64,000 nt of DNA from the NCBI GenBank assembly GCA_017643365.1, contig JAEPNO010000004.1, positions 194,904 through 258,903 on the forward strand, in the 5' to 3' direction. Below the pieces are notes generated by a model. The model was not told the origin of the DNA. It saw nothing but the letters and a program-made list of their open reading frames with translations, and searched no databases. The position numbers and the translations under genes were made by a program. The first letter of the stretch is position 1. Each line of letters opens with the position of its first letter. This DNA comes from Balneolaceae bacterium. Its GTDB lineage: Bacteria; Bacteroidota; Rhodothermia; Balneolales; Balneolaceae. Below, one piece after another: positions 9,679 to 17,079 of the stretch.

Positions 9679-12201
9679 ATGCTAGTATTTGCCCCTGTAA
9701 TTGGGATTTTAGGAAAGCTAACTATAACGCTTTCCTTTTTGTTTTGCTTGATTTCGATGGTGTTCTATTTCCGGGCTGCGCAAGGCAATAACGAGCGACA
9801 GCTGAAGATCGGAAACTGGATGTTCGGGCTTAAAGGTCTGTTCATGATTTTTGCCTCAGGCATTTTGGTGTATCTGATTTTCAAACACCAATTTCAGTTC
9901 TATTACGTGTTTAACTACACTAGCCTTGATCTAGCGCCGAAGTATTTGTGGTCGGCCTTTTATGGCGGACAAGAAGGTAGTTTCATGCTGTGGATTCTCT
10001 TTTCATGGATTGCCGGCATTGGTTTAATGAAATGGACACGCGCACCATACAGAGCTCCGGTAATGTTCTTCCTTGCGCTTACTCAACTGTTTTTAATTTC
10101 GATGATAGTTGGTTGGCGATTTGGCGACTTCACTTTTGGAGCATCACCATTTAGAACCTTGGCCGAGGAAATGCCAAACGCGCCTTTCATTCAGGCAAAC
10201 CCAGATTTTATGCCGTCGGATGGAACCGGACTTAACGACTTGCTTAAAAGTCCGTGGATGATGATTCACCCACCGATTCTATTTGTTGGTTTTGCGATGA
10301 TGACCATCCCGTATTGCTTTGCGATGGCAGCGCTTTGGAAGCGTAAATACAATGAGTGGGTTGGTCCCGCTTTACCGTGGACACTCGGTGCAAACCTATC
10401 GCTATTAACAGCTATTTTCCTTGGTGGATATTGGGCGTACGTTACGCTTTCTTTTGGTGGATTTTGGGCTTGGGATCCGGTTGAAAATGCTTCGCTCGTT
10501 CCCTGGCTGATTGGTACTGCCGGCATACACACCATGATTATACAGCGCAAGAGTTCGGTGGCACAGAAATCATCGTTGTTGTTTGCTATCCTAGCCTATG
10601 TGCTCATCGTGTACGAAACGTTTTTAACTCGATCCGGCATCCTTGCTGATTCATCGGTACACAGTTTTGTCGATCTTGGATTGTACAATCAGTTATTACT
10701 TTTCATGTTGGTCGTAACCGGAGTTGGACTAGGGATGTTTTTCTGGCGATACAAAGAGTTGCCATCTCCCGAAAAAGAATCCAAGATTCTGAGTCGCGAG
10801 TTCATGACATTCACCGGCGCAGTACTTTTATTGATTCTCGGAATCGTGATCATTTTAGGAACCAGTTCGCCGATTTTGGGGCTGTTGTTCAACGAAAATC
10901 CAACTCCGCCGGAAATCAGTTTTTATAACGATTGGAGTATGCCGATTGCCATCATAATGGCAATATTCACGGTGTTTGGGCAATACTTGTTTTGGAAAAA
11001 GTACGATGTCGAAACGCTTGCGTCAGCGTTGATTTATCCAACTTTGATTACCTCGCTGCTAACTCTTGCAACGGTAATTTTCGGTGGAGTACGAAATCCG
11101 TATTACATGTTGTTCATCTTCGCCGGATTTTTCGCCATTGTTGGAAATACATGGGTGATGGCCCGACTTTCTCTAAAGAAACCAAAACTCATTGGTGGAT
11201 CGCTAACTCATGTGGGCTTTGGCGTGTTATTGGTTGGGATTTTAGCATCCAGCGCCTACAATCGTGCATTATTAGATGCGAACACACAAAACTACAACGC
11301 AGCCGTACTAGCTGGAGAAGTTGTGGATGAACGAGGATTTCCGGTTTCCCAAACTGTTGAAATGCTCGAGTTGAAATTGAACGAACCGAAAGTGATCAAC
11401 AACCAATACCTGGTTACTTACGAAGGCTACGATCTTTCTCAACAAAACCGACCCGGACAGCAGACTTATCAAATTAAATTTGAAAGCATCGACGGCAGTG
11501 GACGCCCCTTCTATTTATACCCTGAAGTGTATCCAATGCTCGCAACATCAAATGCCCAGAACGTGAATTGGTCGGTTGATCCTGATGTGAGAACCGGATT
11601 GATGAGTGATATCTATCTGTATGTTGCCGGAAGTTCGTACATCGAGCGACGTAATAATCAGATAGCTAAGCAGGGCGAAATTCAGAACGTTTCGGATGTG
11701 GATATCCCCGCCGCATCGGTCGACAGTTCGCAAAGCATCGAATTCAAGAGAGGTCAAACTATCGAAGTGGGAGGATTCTCTTTCAACTTCGTGAATTACA
11801 TTCAGGCCGATACAACCAATCTGCCACCAAATACTTCGCTCGGTATCCGTGCTCAGATCGAAATCAATCACGCTGCAAGTGGTCAGCAATATCTGATCGA
11901 ACCATTATTCGCGATTTTTACTGAAAACGGACAAAGTTACGTGATGTCGCCTCCGGTGAATTTGCCCACACATGATTTGAGTTTCCAATTCTCAAAAGTG
12001 AATCCACAAACTGATTCCATCGAGCTAACAATAACCGGCTTGGACGAAACGTATGATGACGAGTGGATTCTGATCGTAGCTGAGAAAAAACCATTTATCT
12101 CGGTTGTTTGGGCAGGCACCTTTTTGTTGATGGGTGGATTTACCGTTTCCATCTTCCGACATTGGATCCGCGAAAAAGACAAAAACACAAAAACTGCATA
12201 G
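9679..12201 (+). CDS. ccmF: Cytochrome c heme lyase subunit CcmF
   Basis: An 840-residue polytopic membrane protein that joins heme to apocytochrome c. The WWD motif sits in GGFWAWDPVENASLVPWL (about residues 260-275), with conserved His residues nearby (HPP, HTMI). About a dozen helices fill residues 1-510. Beyond them is a ~290-residue periplasmic domain rich in beta strands and one final helix, making it longer than the ~650-residue E. coli CcmF. Such extensions are common in Bacteroidota-type CcmF. No ccmH gene follows, which fits the CXXXY CcmE. Confidence 0.92.
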   Translation: MLVFAPVIGILGKLTITLSFLFCLISMVFYFRAAQGNNERQLKIGNWMFGLKGLFMIFASGILVYLIFKHQFQFYYVFNYTSLDLAPKYLWSAFYGGQEGSFMLWILFSWIAGIGLMKWTRAPYRAPVMFFLALTQLFLISMIVGWRFGDFTFGASPFRTLAEEMPNAPFIQANPDFMPSDGTGLNDLLKSPWMMIHPPILFVGFAMMTIPYCFAMAALWKRKYNEWVGPALPWTLGANLSLLTAIFLGGYWAYVTLSFGGFWAWDPVENASLVPWLIGTAGIHTMIIQRKSSVAQKSSLLFAILAYVLIVYETFLTRSGILADSSVHSFVDLGLYNQLLLFMLVVTGVGLGMFFWRYKELPSPEKESKILSREFMTFTGAVLLLILGIVIILGTSSPILGLLFNENPTPPEISFYNDWSMPIAIIMAIFTVFGQYLFWKKYDVETLASALIYPTLITSLLTLATVIFGGVRNPYYMLFIFAGFFAIVGNTWVMARLSLKKPKLIGGSLTHVGFGVLLVGILASSAYNRALLDANTQNYNAAVLAGEVVDERGFPVSQTVEMLELKLNEPKVINNQYLVTYEGYDLSQQNRPGQQTYQIKFESIDGSGRPFYLYPEVYPMLATSNAQNVNWSVDPDVRTGLMSDIYLYVAGSSYIERRNNQIAKQGEIQNVSDVDIPAASVDSSQSIEFKRGQTIEVGGFSFNFVNYIQADTTNLPPNTSLGIRAQIEINHAASGQQYLIEPLFAIFTENGQSYVMSPPVNLPTHDLSFQFSKVNPQTDSIELTITGLDETYDDEWILIVAEKKPFISVVWAGTFLLMGGFTVSIFRHWIREKDKNTKTA

Positions 12202-12274
12202 TTATATTTTGAGTAGGTCAAAATTAGTACAACACGTTAATTCAAAATTTAAAATTTTAAATTTTAAATTAGTC

Positions 12275-12907
12275 ATGCTTTTAGTTTTGATTCCGATATT
12301 TGTAAGCGCTCAGGAAACAGATTTTAAGCGAGATTCTATTTCTCCAAAAGGAGCTTTTCTTCGATCGTTGGTTGTACCGGGTTGGGGTCATCACTACATC
12401 GATAAAACCAATTGGAAACGTGGCCAATATCATATGGCAGCTGATGCTATTATGATTCTGAGTTATGCAGGTATCAGTGTTCGTTCAAACACCTTAGAAT
12501 CGGATTTAGAGACGTATGCACGAGCCAATGCTGGAATTGATCTCAGCACTAAAAACCGTGATTTCTTTCTGGCTGTGGCCAATTACGACAATCTTGATGA
12601 ATACAACGACTATCAGCTGCGTAGCCGAAACTGGGATAATTTAATCTCTGATAATCCGGAAAATCGATGGAACTGGACAGAAGATGACAATCGCTTTCGA
12701 TATCAGGATATGCGAGAGCGAATCGATCGAAATAACAATCAATTACCGGCGCTGCTAACATTGATGGCAGCCAATCGGGTTGTTTCGGGGATAAGTGCTT
12801 TTGTAAAAGCCAGAAACTTAGTTTCGAACATGCCTGAAGCTCGTTTTTCATATCTCAACGAATTCGGCGAGCCTGGTTTAACGGCATCACTGCGCTGGGG
12901 CTTTTGA
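12275..12907 (+). CDS. DUF5683-family exported protein
   Basis: A 210-residue protein beginning MLLVLIPIFVSAQ, a signal peptide with an Ala-Gln cleavage site typical of Bacteroidota. The motif SLVVPGWGHHYIDKTNWKRGQYHMAADA matches the DUF5683 signature (P-G-W-G-Q-x-Y, then the K-x-x-x-x-G-x-x-x domain). The rest contains two hydrophobic helices and a polar middle. Longer in-frame forms from 12134 would overlap ccmF and put a charged leader before the signal peptide, so the ATG at 12275 is preferred; the AT-rich stretch 12235-12270 just upstream is a spacer. Function unknown. Confidence 0.7.
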   Translation: MLLVLIPIFVSAQETDFKRDSISPKGAFLRSLVVPGWGHHYIDKTNWKRGQYHMAADAIMILSYAGISVRSNTLESDLETYARANAGIDLSTKNRDFFLAVANYDNLDEYNDYQLRSRNWDNLISDNPENRWNWTEDDNRFRYQDMRERIDRNNNQLPALLTLMAANRVVSGISAFVKARNLVSNMPEARFSYLNEFGEPGLTASLRWGF

Positions 12908-12914
12908 GTCTAAC

Positions 12915-13652
12915 ATGTCTCGCTATTCGCTCATCATCGAATACAATGGAGAACCATTTTCCGGTTGGCAGATTCAGCCTGATGCGATCACGGTAGAAGG
13001 CGAGCTTGAAAAAGCTTTTGCCAAAATACTGCAACAGCCTGTTGATTTGATAGGGCAGGGCAGAACCGATGCCGGCGTACATGCTAATGGTCAAGTTGCA
13101 CATGTAGATCTTCCGGACGATGTGGATATGTATAAACTCCTTCATGGCGTGAATTCCTTAGCGGGGAAAGACGTGTTTATCAAAACCTATGAAAAGGTAG
13201 AGGATGAATTTCATGCTCGGTTCGATGCTCTAACCCGATCTTACTCGTATCGAGTGGCTAAGTATCCAAGACCGTTGTTCAATCATATTTCGTGGTTTCC
13301 GGGGGAAATTAAAGAACCTATAGTTTTGAACGAATGTGCAGCGCTGTTGTTAGGTGAGCACGACTTCAACGGCTTTAGTAAATACAACGAAGAAAACTTC
13401 ACCACACTTAGTACCATTGAAAATGCGAGATGGAAAGAGACCGGTGAAGCCTTTGTCTTTGAGATAACAGCAAATCGCTTTTTAAGGAATATGGTACGCC
13501 GATTAGTAGGCACATCGGTAGCTGTTGCTCAAGGAAATTACACAGTTAAAGACTTTAAAAAGATGCTGGATTTGGAGGCGGTAGCGAAAGCCAGCAAATC
13601 CGCCCCTGCAAAAGGATTGATCCTCGAAAAAGTTTCTTACAAAAAAACATAA
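12915..13652 (+). CDS. truA: tRNA pseudouridine(38-40) synthase
   Basis: A 245-residue TruA, which isomerises uridine to pseudouridine at positions 38-40 of the tRNA anticodon stem-loop. The catalytic Asp is D52 in GRTDAGVHA, and the following GQVAHVD strand, the FHARFDA element, the DFNGFSK motif and the C-terminal RNMVRRLVGT all match the family. Length is normal. It follows the DUF5683 gene by seven bases. Confidence 0.95.
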   Translation: MSRYSLIIEYNGEPFSGWQIQPDAITVEGELEKAFAKILQQPVDLIGQGRTDAGVHANGQVAHVDLPDDVDMYKLLHGVNSLAGKDVFIKTYEKVEDEFHARFDALTRSYSYRVAKYPRPLFNHISWFPGEIKEPIVLNECAALLLGEHDFNGFSKYNEENFTTLSTIENARWKETGEAFVFEITANRFLRNMVRRLVGTSVAVAQGNYTVKDFKKMLDLEAVAKASKSAPAKGLILEKVSYKKT

Positions 13653-13658
13653 ATTATG

Positions 13659-13690
13659 TTGACTACGGGCTGATAATGTGTTTATATTTG
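13659..13690 (+). promoter_or_regulatory. Candidate promoter upstream of tRNA-Asn
   Basis: TTG (13659-13661) and TATATTTG (13683-13690) are separated by 21 bases, matching the Bacteroidota TTG/TAnnTTTG arrangement. It lies upstream of the tandem duplication and the tRNA gene. Confidence 0.45.
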
Positions 13691-13742
13691 TCGCCCTTCA
13701 ACGAAGGAATGGCGCTCATTTTTGTGGCAAAGTGAGTACGTT

Positions 13743-13922
13743 GTTATCCGCCGGCTGGCGGACGTTGGTTCGCCAACGACTTTTATTGATTAAACCACAT
13801 TATCTTCCTCGGTAGCTCAGTGGTTGGGCAAATGAGGCAGTTATCCGCCGGCTGGCGGACGTTGGTCCACCAACGACTTTTATTGATTAAACCACACATT
13901 ATCTTCCTCGGTAGCTCAGTGG
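13743..13922 (+). repeat. Partial tandem duplication reaching into the tRNA-Asn 5' end
   Basis: 13743-13823 and 13840-13922 are near-identical: hairpin TCCGCCGGCTGGCGGA, hairpin CGTTGG..CCAACG, then TTTTATTGATTAAACCACA and TCCTCGGTAGCTCAGTGG, the first 18 bases of tRNA-Asn. Only the second copy continues into a full tRNA. The first ends in TTGGGCAAATGA, so it is a truncated tRNA remnant. Confidence 0.85.
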
Positions 13923-13979
13923 CAGAGCAATCGGCTGTTAACCGATCGGTCGTTGGTTCGAATCCAACCCGGGGAGCCA
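13905..13979 (+). tRNA. tRNA-Asn (GTT)
   Basis: A complete cloverleaf of 75 bases including an encoded CCA. The acceptor TCCTCGG pairs with CCGGGGA (one T-G wobble). The D arm is GCTC/GAGC, and the anticodon stem ATCGG/CCGAT holds loop CTGTTAA with anticodon GTT. The T arm GTTGG/CCAAC encloses TTCGAAT. It marks the left edge of the accessory region and is a likely integration site. Confidence 0.95.
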
Positions 13980-15607
13980 AGCCCATCAAAGATGCGAACA
14001 CCCACAGTGTTCGCATTTTTTATATCTGCCCAATCCGCTTCTAATCGCTTATCAGCGATGTATTTTATATTGATGATCCCGTCATCAGTTTTTTGGTTAA
14101 CAAAAGATTCTACATTTTTCACCAAAACTTTGGTCAATTCTCTTTTGATTTGAATATCACTCTCATTGTATTTCTGGATAAATTCATTCAGTATTCGTTT
14201 GTGAGCTGATTTACCAATGGGCTTTCTTAGTTTGATTTGCTCAAGTTGATCTTTAAGAAATACGATTTCGTCCTCTTTCTCAGTAATGTTTAGGACAATG
14301 GATTCTAACTGAGACTCATACGTTTCTTTTAAAGTAGATTTGACATTATCCGTGACCAGTTTCATGGTATTGGATTTATCTTTTATCAAAGCCTTAAGTA
14401 AGTTCTGGACTCTTTTAATTCTATTTTCCAGCTCTTGAATTTGATCTTCGCCTTCAAATTTTAGACGCTTGCGCATGGCTTCCATTAATTCGGGAGCTTT
14501 CAACAGGCATTGAATCGTTTCAATTACAAAATCATCTAGAGTAGTGACGGAAAGATCTTTTGGATTATGATCTTCTGAACTTCCCATTTTGTTCTTCTCG
14601 GAACATTTGTAGTAATAGTATTTTTGTTTAGCCCGGTTAGTGGTACTTGAAATAGTCATACCACCAGAACAAAACCCACAAGTACAAATGCCAGTAAGTA
14701 TAGCTGGAGTATTGCTTTTGATTGGTTGATGCTTATTTGGGTTTACATTGTTTGCCAGCAAGAGCTTTTGAACTTGATCAAAAGTTTCCTGTTCAATAAT
14801 AGCTTCATGTATACCAGGAAAAACAGTTCCTTCTATTTCATATTGCCCCAGATATAAACGTGAGTTCAATACACTTAAGATTGAGCTGTTATTGAATTTA
14901 CCACCACCTTTAGCCTTTCCTTTTTTAGATACGTATGCTTTATTTCGAAAACCTACCGCATTTAATGCTTTAGCAACATCTCTGGATGATTTTAGCTTTA
15001 AGTACCGGTTAAAGATTTCTTTTACTAAAACAGATTCCTCTTCATTAACGATTAGTTTTCGATCAACAATGTCGTATCCTAAACGAGGAGTTCCACCCGG
15101 CCAGAACCCTTGTTTTACGGTTTCAATTCTCTTTTCTCTTGTTCGCTCTGATACCATCTCTCGTTCAAACTCAGCAAATACAAGAAGCATACGTTGTAGT
15201 GCTTTTCCAGCTGCAGATGATGTATCAATTTCTTGAGTCACAGCAGCAATATCTACGCCGTAGTCTTCTAACTTTTCAAAGAAATTCAGGAAGTCCTTTA
15301 AACTTCGTGAGACTCGGTCAATTTTTGTCACCACAATTAGATCAAATTTCCCTTCTTTAGCATCTCTCATAAGACGCTCAATACCAGGCCGATTTAAATC
15401 TTTGCCCGATTTTGTATCCCTATATACTTCAGTGACTTTAAATGAAGGTGAACCAATGGTAGTTATTTGGTTCTTTTGATCTATCCAGGCGCGACATTGG
15501 TTTTCTTGCCCATCTAATGAACTAAACTCATTATCTGATTGCTCAACAGTTGAAACCCTAATGTAGATTGCTGCCTTAAGGTTTTTTTTCTTTCTTTTTT
15601 TTGACAT
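13916..15607 (-). CDS. Large serine recombinase, likely integrase of the element
   Basis: A 563-residue site-specific recombinase. The resolvase domain holds the catalytic serine at S19 in AAIYIRVST, then DRVSRSLKDFL and LLVFAEFERE. A recombinase domain follows, then a zinc ribbon (CTCGFCSGGM, then YKCSEKN) and a coiled coil (about 400-490). This is the architecture of large serine integrases that excise and insert phages and ICEs. The last ~25 residues (GWIRTNDRSVNSRLLCH) are antisense tRNA-Asn sequence and the stop lies inside the tRNA, so the present C-terminus was probably created by insertion; the free-element form likely ends differently. The neighbouring genes to the right are presumably its cargo. 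Confidence 0.9.
   Translation of the reverse strand: MSKKRKKKNLKAAIYIRVSTVEQSDNEFSSLDGQENQCRAWIDQKNQITTIGSPSFKVTEVYRDTKSGKDLNRPGIERLMRDAKEGKFDLIVVTKIDRVSRSLKDFLNFFEKLEDYGVDIAAVTQEIDTSSAAGKALQRMLLVFAEFEREMVSERTREKRIETVKQGFWPGGTPRLGYDIVDRKLIVNEEESVLVKEIFNRYLKLKSSRDVAKALNAVGFRNKAYVSKKGKAKGGGKFNNSSILSVLNSRLYLGQYEIEGTVFPGIHEAIIEQETFDQVQKLLLANNVNPNKHQPIKSNTPAILTGICTCGFCSGGMTISSTTNRAKQKYYYYKCSEKNKMGSSEDHNPKDLSVTTLDDFVIETIQCLLKAPELMEAMRKRLKFEGEDQIQELENRIKRVQNLLKALIKDKSNTMKLVTDNVKSTLKETYESQLESIVLNITEKEDEIVFLKDQLEQIKLRKPIGKSAHKRILNEFIQKYNESDIQIKRELTKVLVKNVESFVNQKTDDGIINIKYIADKRLEADWADIKNANTVGVRIFDGLGSPGWIRTNDRSVNSRLLCH
13940..13979. other. Presumed attachment site (attL) in the tRNA-Asn 3' half
   Basis: The recombinase frame ends within the tRNA gene, and the tRNA 3' half is the usual target for such elements. 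The exact crossover point cannot be seen, and no second copy of the tRNA 3' end was noticed within the window, so the right boundary must lie outside or be diverged. Confidence 0.4.
13992..14021 (+). terminator. Rho-independent terminator after tRNA-Asn
   Basis: ATGCGAACAC, a CCACA loop and GTGTTCGCAT form a perfect 10-bp stem followed by six T's. It sits inside the antisense 3' end of the recombinase reading frame, consistent with the tRNA gene being older than the inserted frame. Confidence 0.85.
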
Positions 15608-15739
15608 AAAAAGGGAAGTTTTTGTTTTTAAAGTTTAATGACGCAATTTATGAGTACAATGTCATCTTACTAATCTTTTAATATTCCTTACTGTTACATC
15701 TAGTAGCGTAATATAAATTGAAGAAGAAATCAGAATTGC

Positions 15740-15770
15740 TTGCTATTTATAGCAGTGCTATATATTTTTG
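15740..15770 (+). promoter_or_regulatory. Promoter with embedded operator for the Argonaute operon
   Basis: TTG (15740-15742) and TATTTTTG (15763-15770) form a Bacteroidota-type promoter with a 20-base spacer. The spacer contains a 15-bp palindrome, TATAGCA-G-TGCTATA (15748-15762). Placement between the two promoter elements is a classical repressor operator, most simply bound by the XRE protein encoded just downstream. Confidence 0.65.
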
Positions 15771-15804
15771 CTTGAAATATATAGCAAAACTAAATAAAAA
15801 GAGC

Positions 15805-16146
15805 ATGCCTGAATACGGACAATATTTCAAAGCTCTAAGAGAATCAAAAGGATTTACTCTCAGAGATGTAGAAAAAAAAACGGATATTTCTAATGCATAT
15901 CTTAGTCAGCTAGAATCGGGAAAAGTAAAACAGCCCTCCCCGAATACTCTTTTTAAGCTTTCTGAAGTATATCGAGTTGCCTATTCCTTACTTATGAAAA
16001 AAGTAGGTTATCCAGTTCCAGATGATAGCATAAATAATGAAAAGTCCATGGTACAAACCATAGTCAGCAATAAGCTAGGTGAAATATCTAGCGATGAAGA
16101 AATTGAACTGCTTCAGTATCTAAAATTCATAAGAAGTAGAAAGTGA
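15805..16146 (+). CDS. XRE-family HTH regulator of the Argonaute operon
   Basis: A 113-residue DNA-binding protein. Residues 5-60 are a Cro/C1-type HTH (YFKALRESKGFTLRDVEKKT, then NAYLSQLESGK), followed by a short acidic helix ending SDEEIELLQYLKFIRSRK. I choose the ATG at 15805 because the in-frame TTG at 15718 lies upstream of the promoter and operator. The stop overlaps the GTG start of the nuclease gene, so it is the first gene of one transcription unit. It probably represses the operon and releases it on a signal such as invasion or proteolysis. The downstream metallopeptidase could be the trigger, but this is speculation. Confidence 0.85.
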   Translation: MPEYGQYFKALRESKGFTLRDVEKKTDISNAYLSQLESGKVKQPSPNTLFKLSEVYRVAYSLLMKKVGYPVPDDSINNEKSMVQTIVSNKLGEISSDEEIELLQYLKFIRSRK

Positions 16147-17072
16147 ACTGGTCATATTCAGGATATCGTCAATTTCAAAAATGTAACCGTCAATGGTACT
16201 ATAGCAATATAGTAGCTCATCACGCAGCCAAAGATCCATTTAGGAAAGAAGTAACTGTATTATCCAAGCTGAAGACAATTGATGCTTGGCGGGGTGAAAT
16301 TGTTGATCAACTTATAAGTGAAGTAATTATTGGTAAGATAAGAAAAGATCGGGGGCTAGATATTGATAAGCTCTTATGGGTCGCTGATCGAAAGTTTGAT
16401 GAACAATATGAATTTGCGTTAAATAAAAAGTATCGTGAACCAAACGTAATACTATCTGATTATAACAAATTTTCAGCAATCATTGACCTAGACAATGATC
16501 AGGCACTAGATAAAACCGTGTTAAATAGAGTGAGAAATGATATTCATCAATCTATTCGAAACTTCATGAGTCGTGAAGATTTGATAGATTATTTGCGAAC
16601 AGGCACTCAGTGGCTTACTCAAAGAGATCTTCAGTACCCTTTTAGTAAATTCAGAGCCAAAGGGCGACCGGACCTGATCGTTTTTTTCGAAGACGAGCCT
16701 CCCCATATCTTTGATTGGAAAGTACATACTTTTGCAGCTAAAACTTACCAAGATCAGCTTTTATCTTATGCTCTAGCACTTAGCAAAGTTATTGACATCA
16801 AGCCACATAAAGACTTTCCTCAAGAGTTGTCAGAATATGATGTGCGACATTACAAACTAACCGAGTTTCAATTGTTAGTTAATGAAATTCGTAGCTATTC
16901 TATCACAGACTACGATTTGAGTTCTACAGAAAATAATATTGCTAGTGGCCTTTTGGCTATGTACAGGGTCGGAGCGAATAGAAAATATAGCGATTGTTCA
17001 CACGAAGAGTTTCCAACCACGTTTGATCCATCTAACTGTGAAAAATGTTCATTCAAATCAATCTGTAAATAA
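16143..17072 (+). CDS. Cas4/AddB-like Fe-S PD-(D/E)XK nuclease
   Basis: A 309-residue nuclease of the RecB/Cas4 superfamily. The start (GTG, overlapping the regulator stop) is immediately followed by NWSYSGYRQFQKCNRQWYY, the S-x-S motif and first Cys (C14) of this family. Catalytic residues are in GRPDLIVFF (Asp) and IFDWKV (D-x-K), with QDQLLSY as the downstream Q-x-x-x-Y. The C-terminus has CEKCSFKSIC (C299, C302, C308), the C-x2-C-x5-C that together with C14 would bind a 4Fe-4S cluster as in Cas4 and AddB. It probably processes DNA ends or makes or removes guide/target fragments for the adjacent Argonaute. It sits seven bases upstream of the Argonaute gene. Confidence 0.85.
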   Translation: MNWSYSGYRQFQKCNRQWYYSNIVAHHAAKDPFRKEVTVLSKLKTIDAWRGEIVDQLISEVIIGKIRKDRGLDIDKLLWVADRKFDEQYEFALNKKYREPNVILSDYNKFSAIIDLDNDQALDKTVLNRVRNDIHQSIRNFMSREDLIDYLRTGTQWLTQRDLQYPFSKFRAKGRPDLIVFFEDEPPHIFDWKVHTFAAKTYQDQLLSYALALSKVIDIKPHKDFPQELSEYDVRHYKLTEFQLLVNEIRSYSITDYDLSSTENNIASGLLAMYRVGANRKYSDCSHEEFPTTFDPSNCEKCSFKSICK

Positions 17073-17079
17073 TAATATT

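Noticed and set aside
13801..13835. First tRNA-Asn-like copy as a real tRNA
   Set aside because: Only the first 18 bases match. The anticodon and T arms are missing.
13783..14044. Short ORFs across the tRNA region
   Set aside because: They are antisense or sense readings of the tRNA and its hairpins, giving the well-known spurious WIRTNDRSVNSRL and VGFEPTT sequences.
15718..15804. TTG extension of the XRE regulator
   Set aside because: It begins before the promoter and operator palindrome. ATG 15805 is downstream of both.
16939..17079. In-frame TTG extension of the Argonaute into the nuclease gene
   Set aside because: It overlaps the nuclease C-terminus, including the Cys cluster, and encodes a Cys- and Trp-rich leader not typical of pAgo. 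ATG 17080 follows the nuclease stop.
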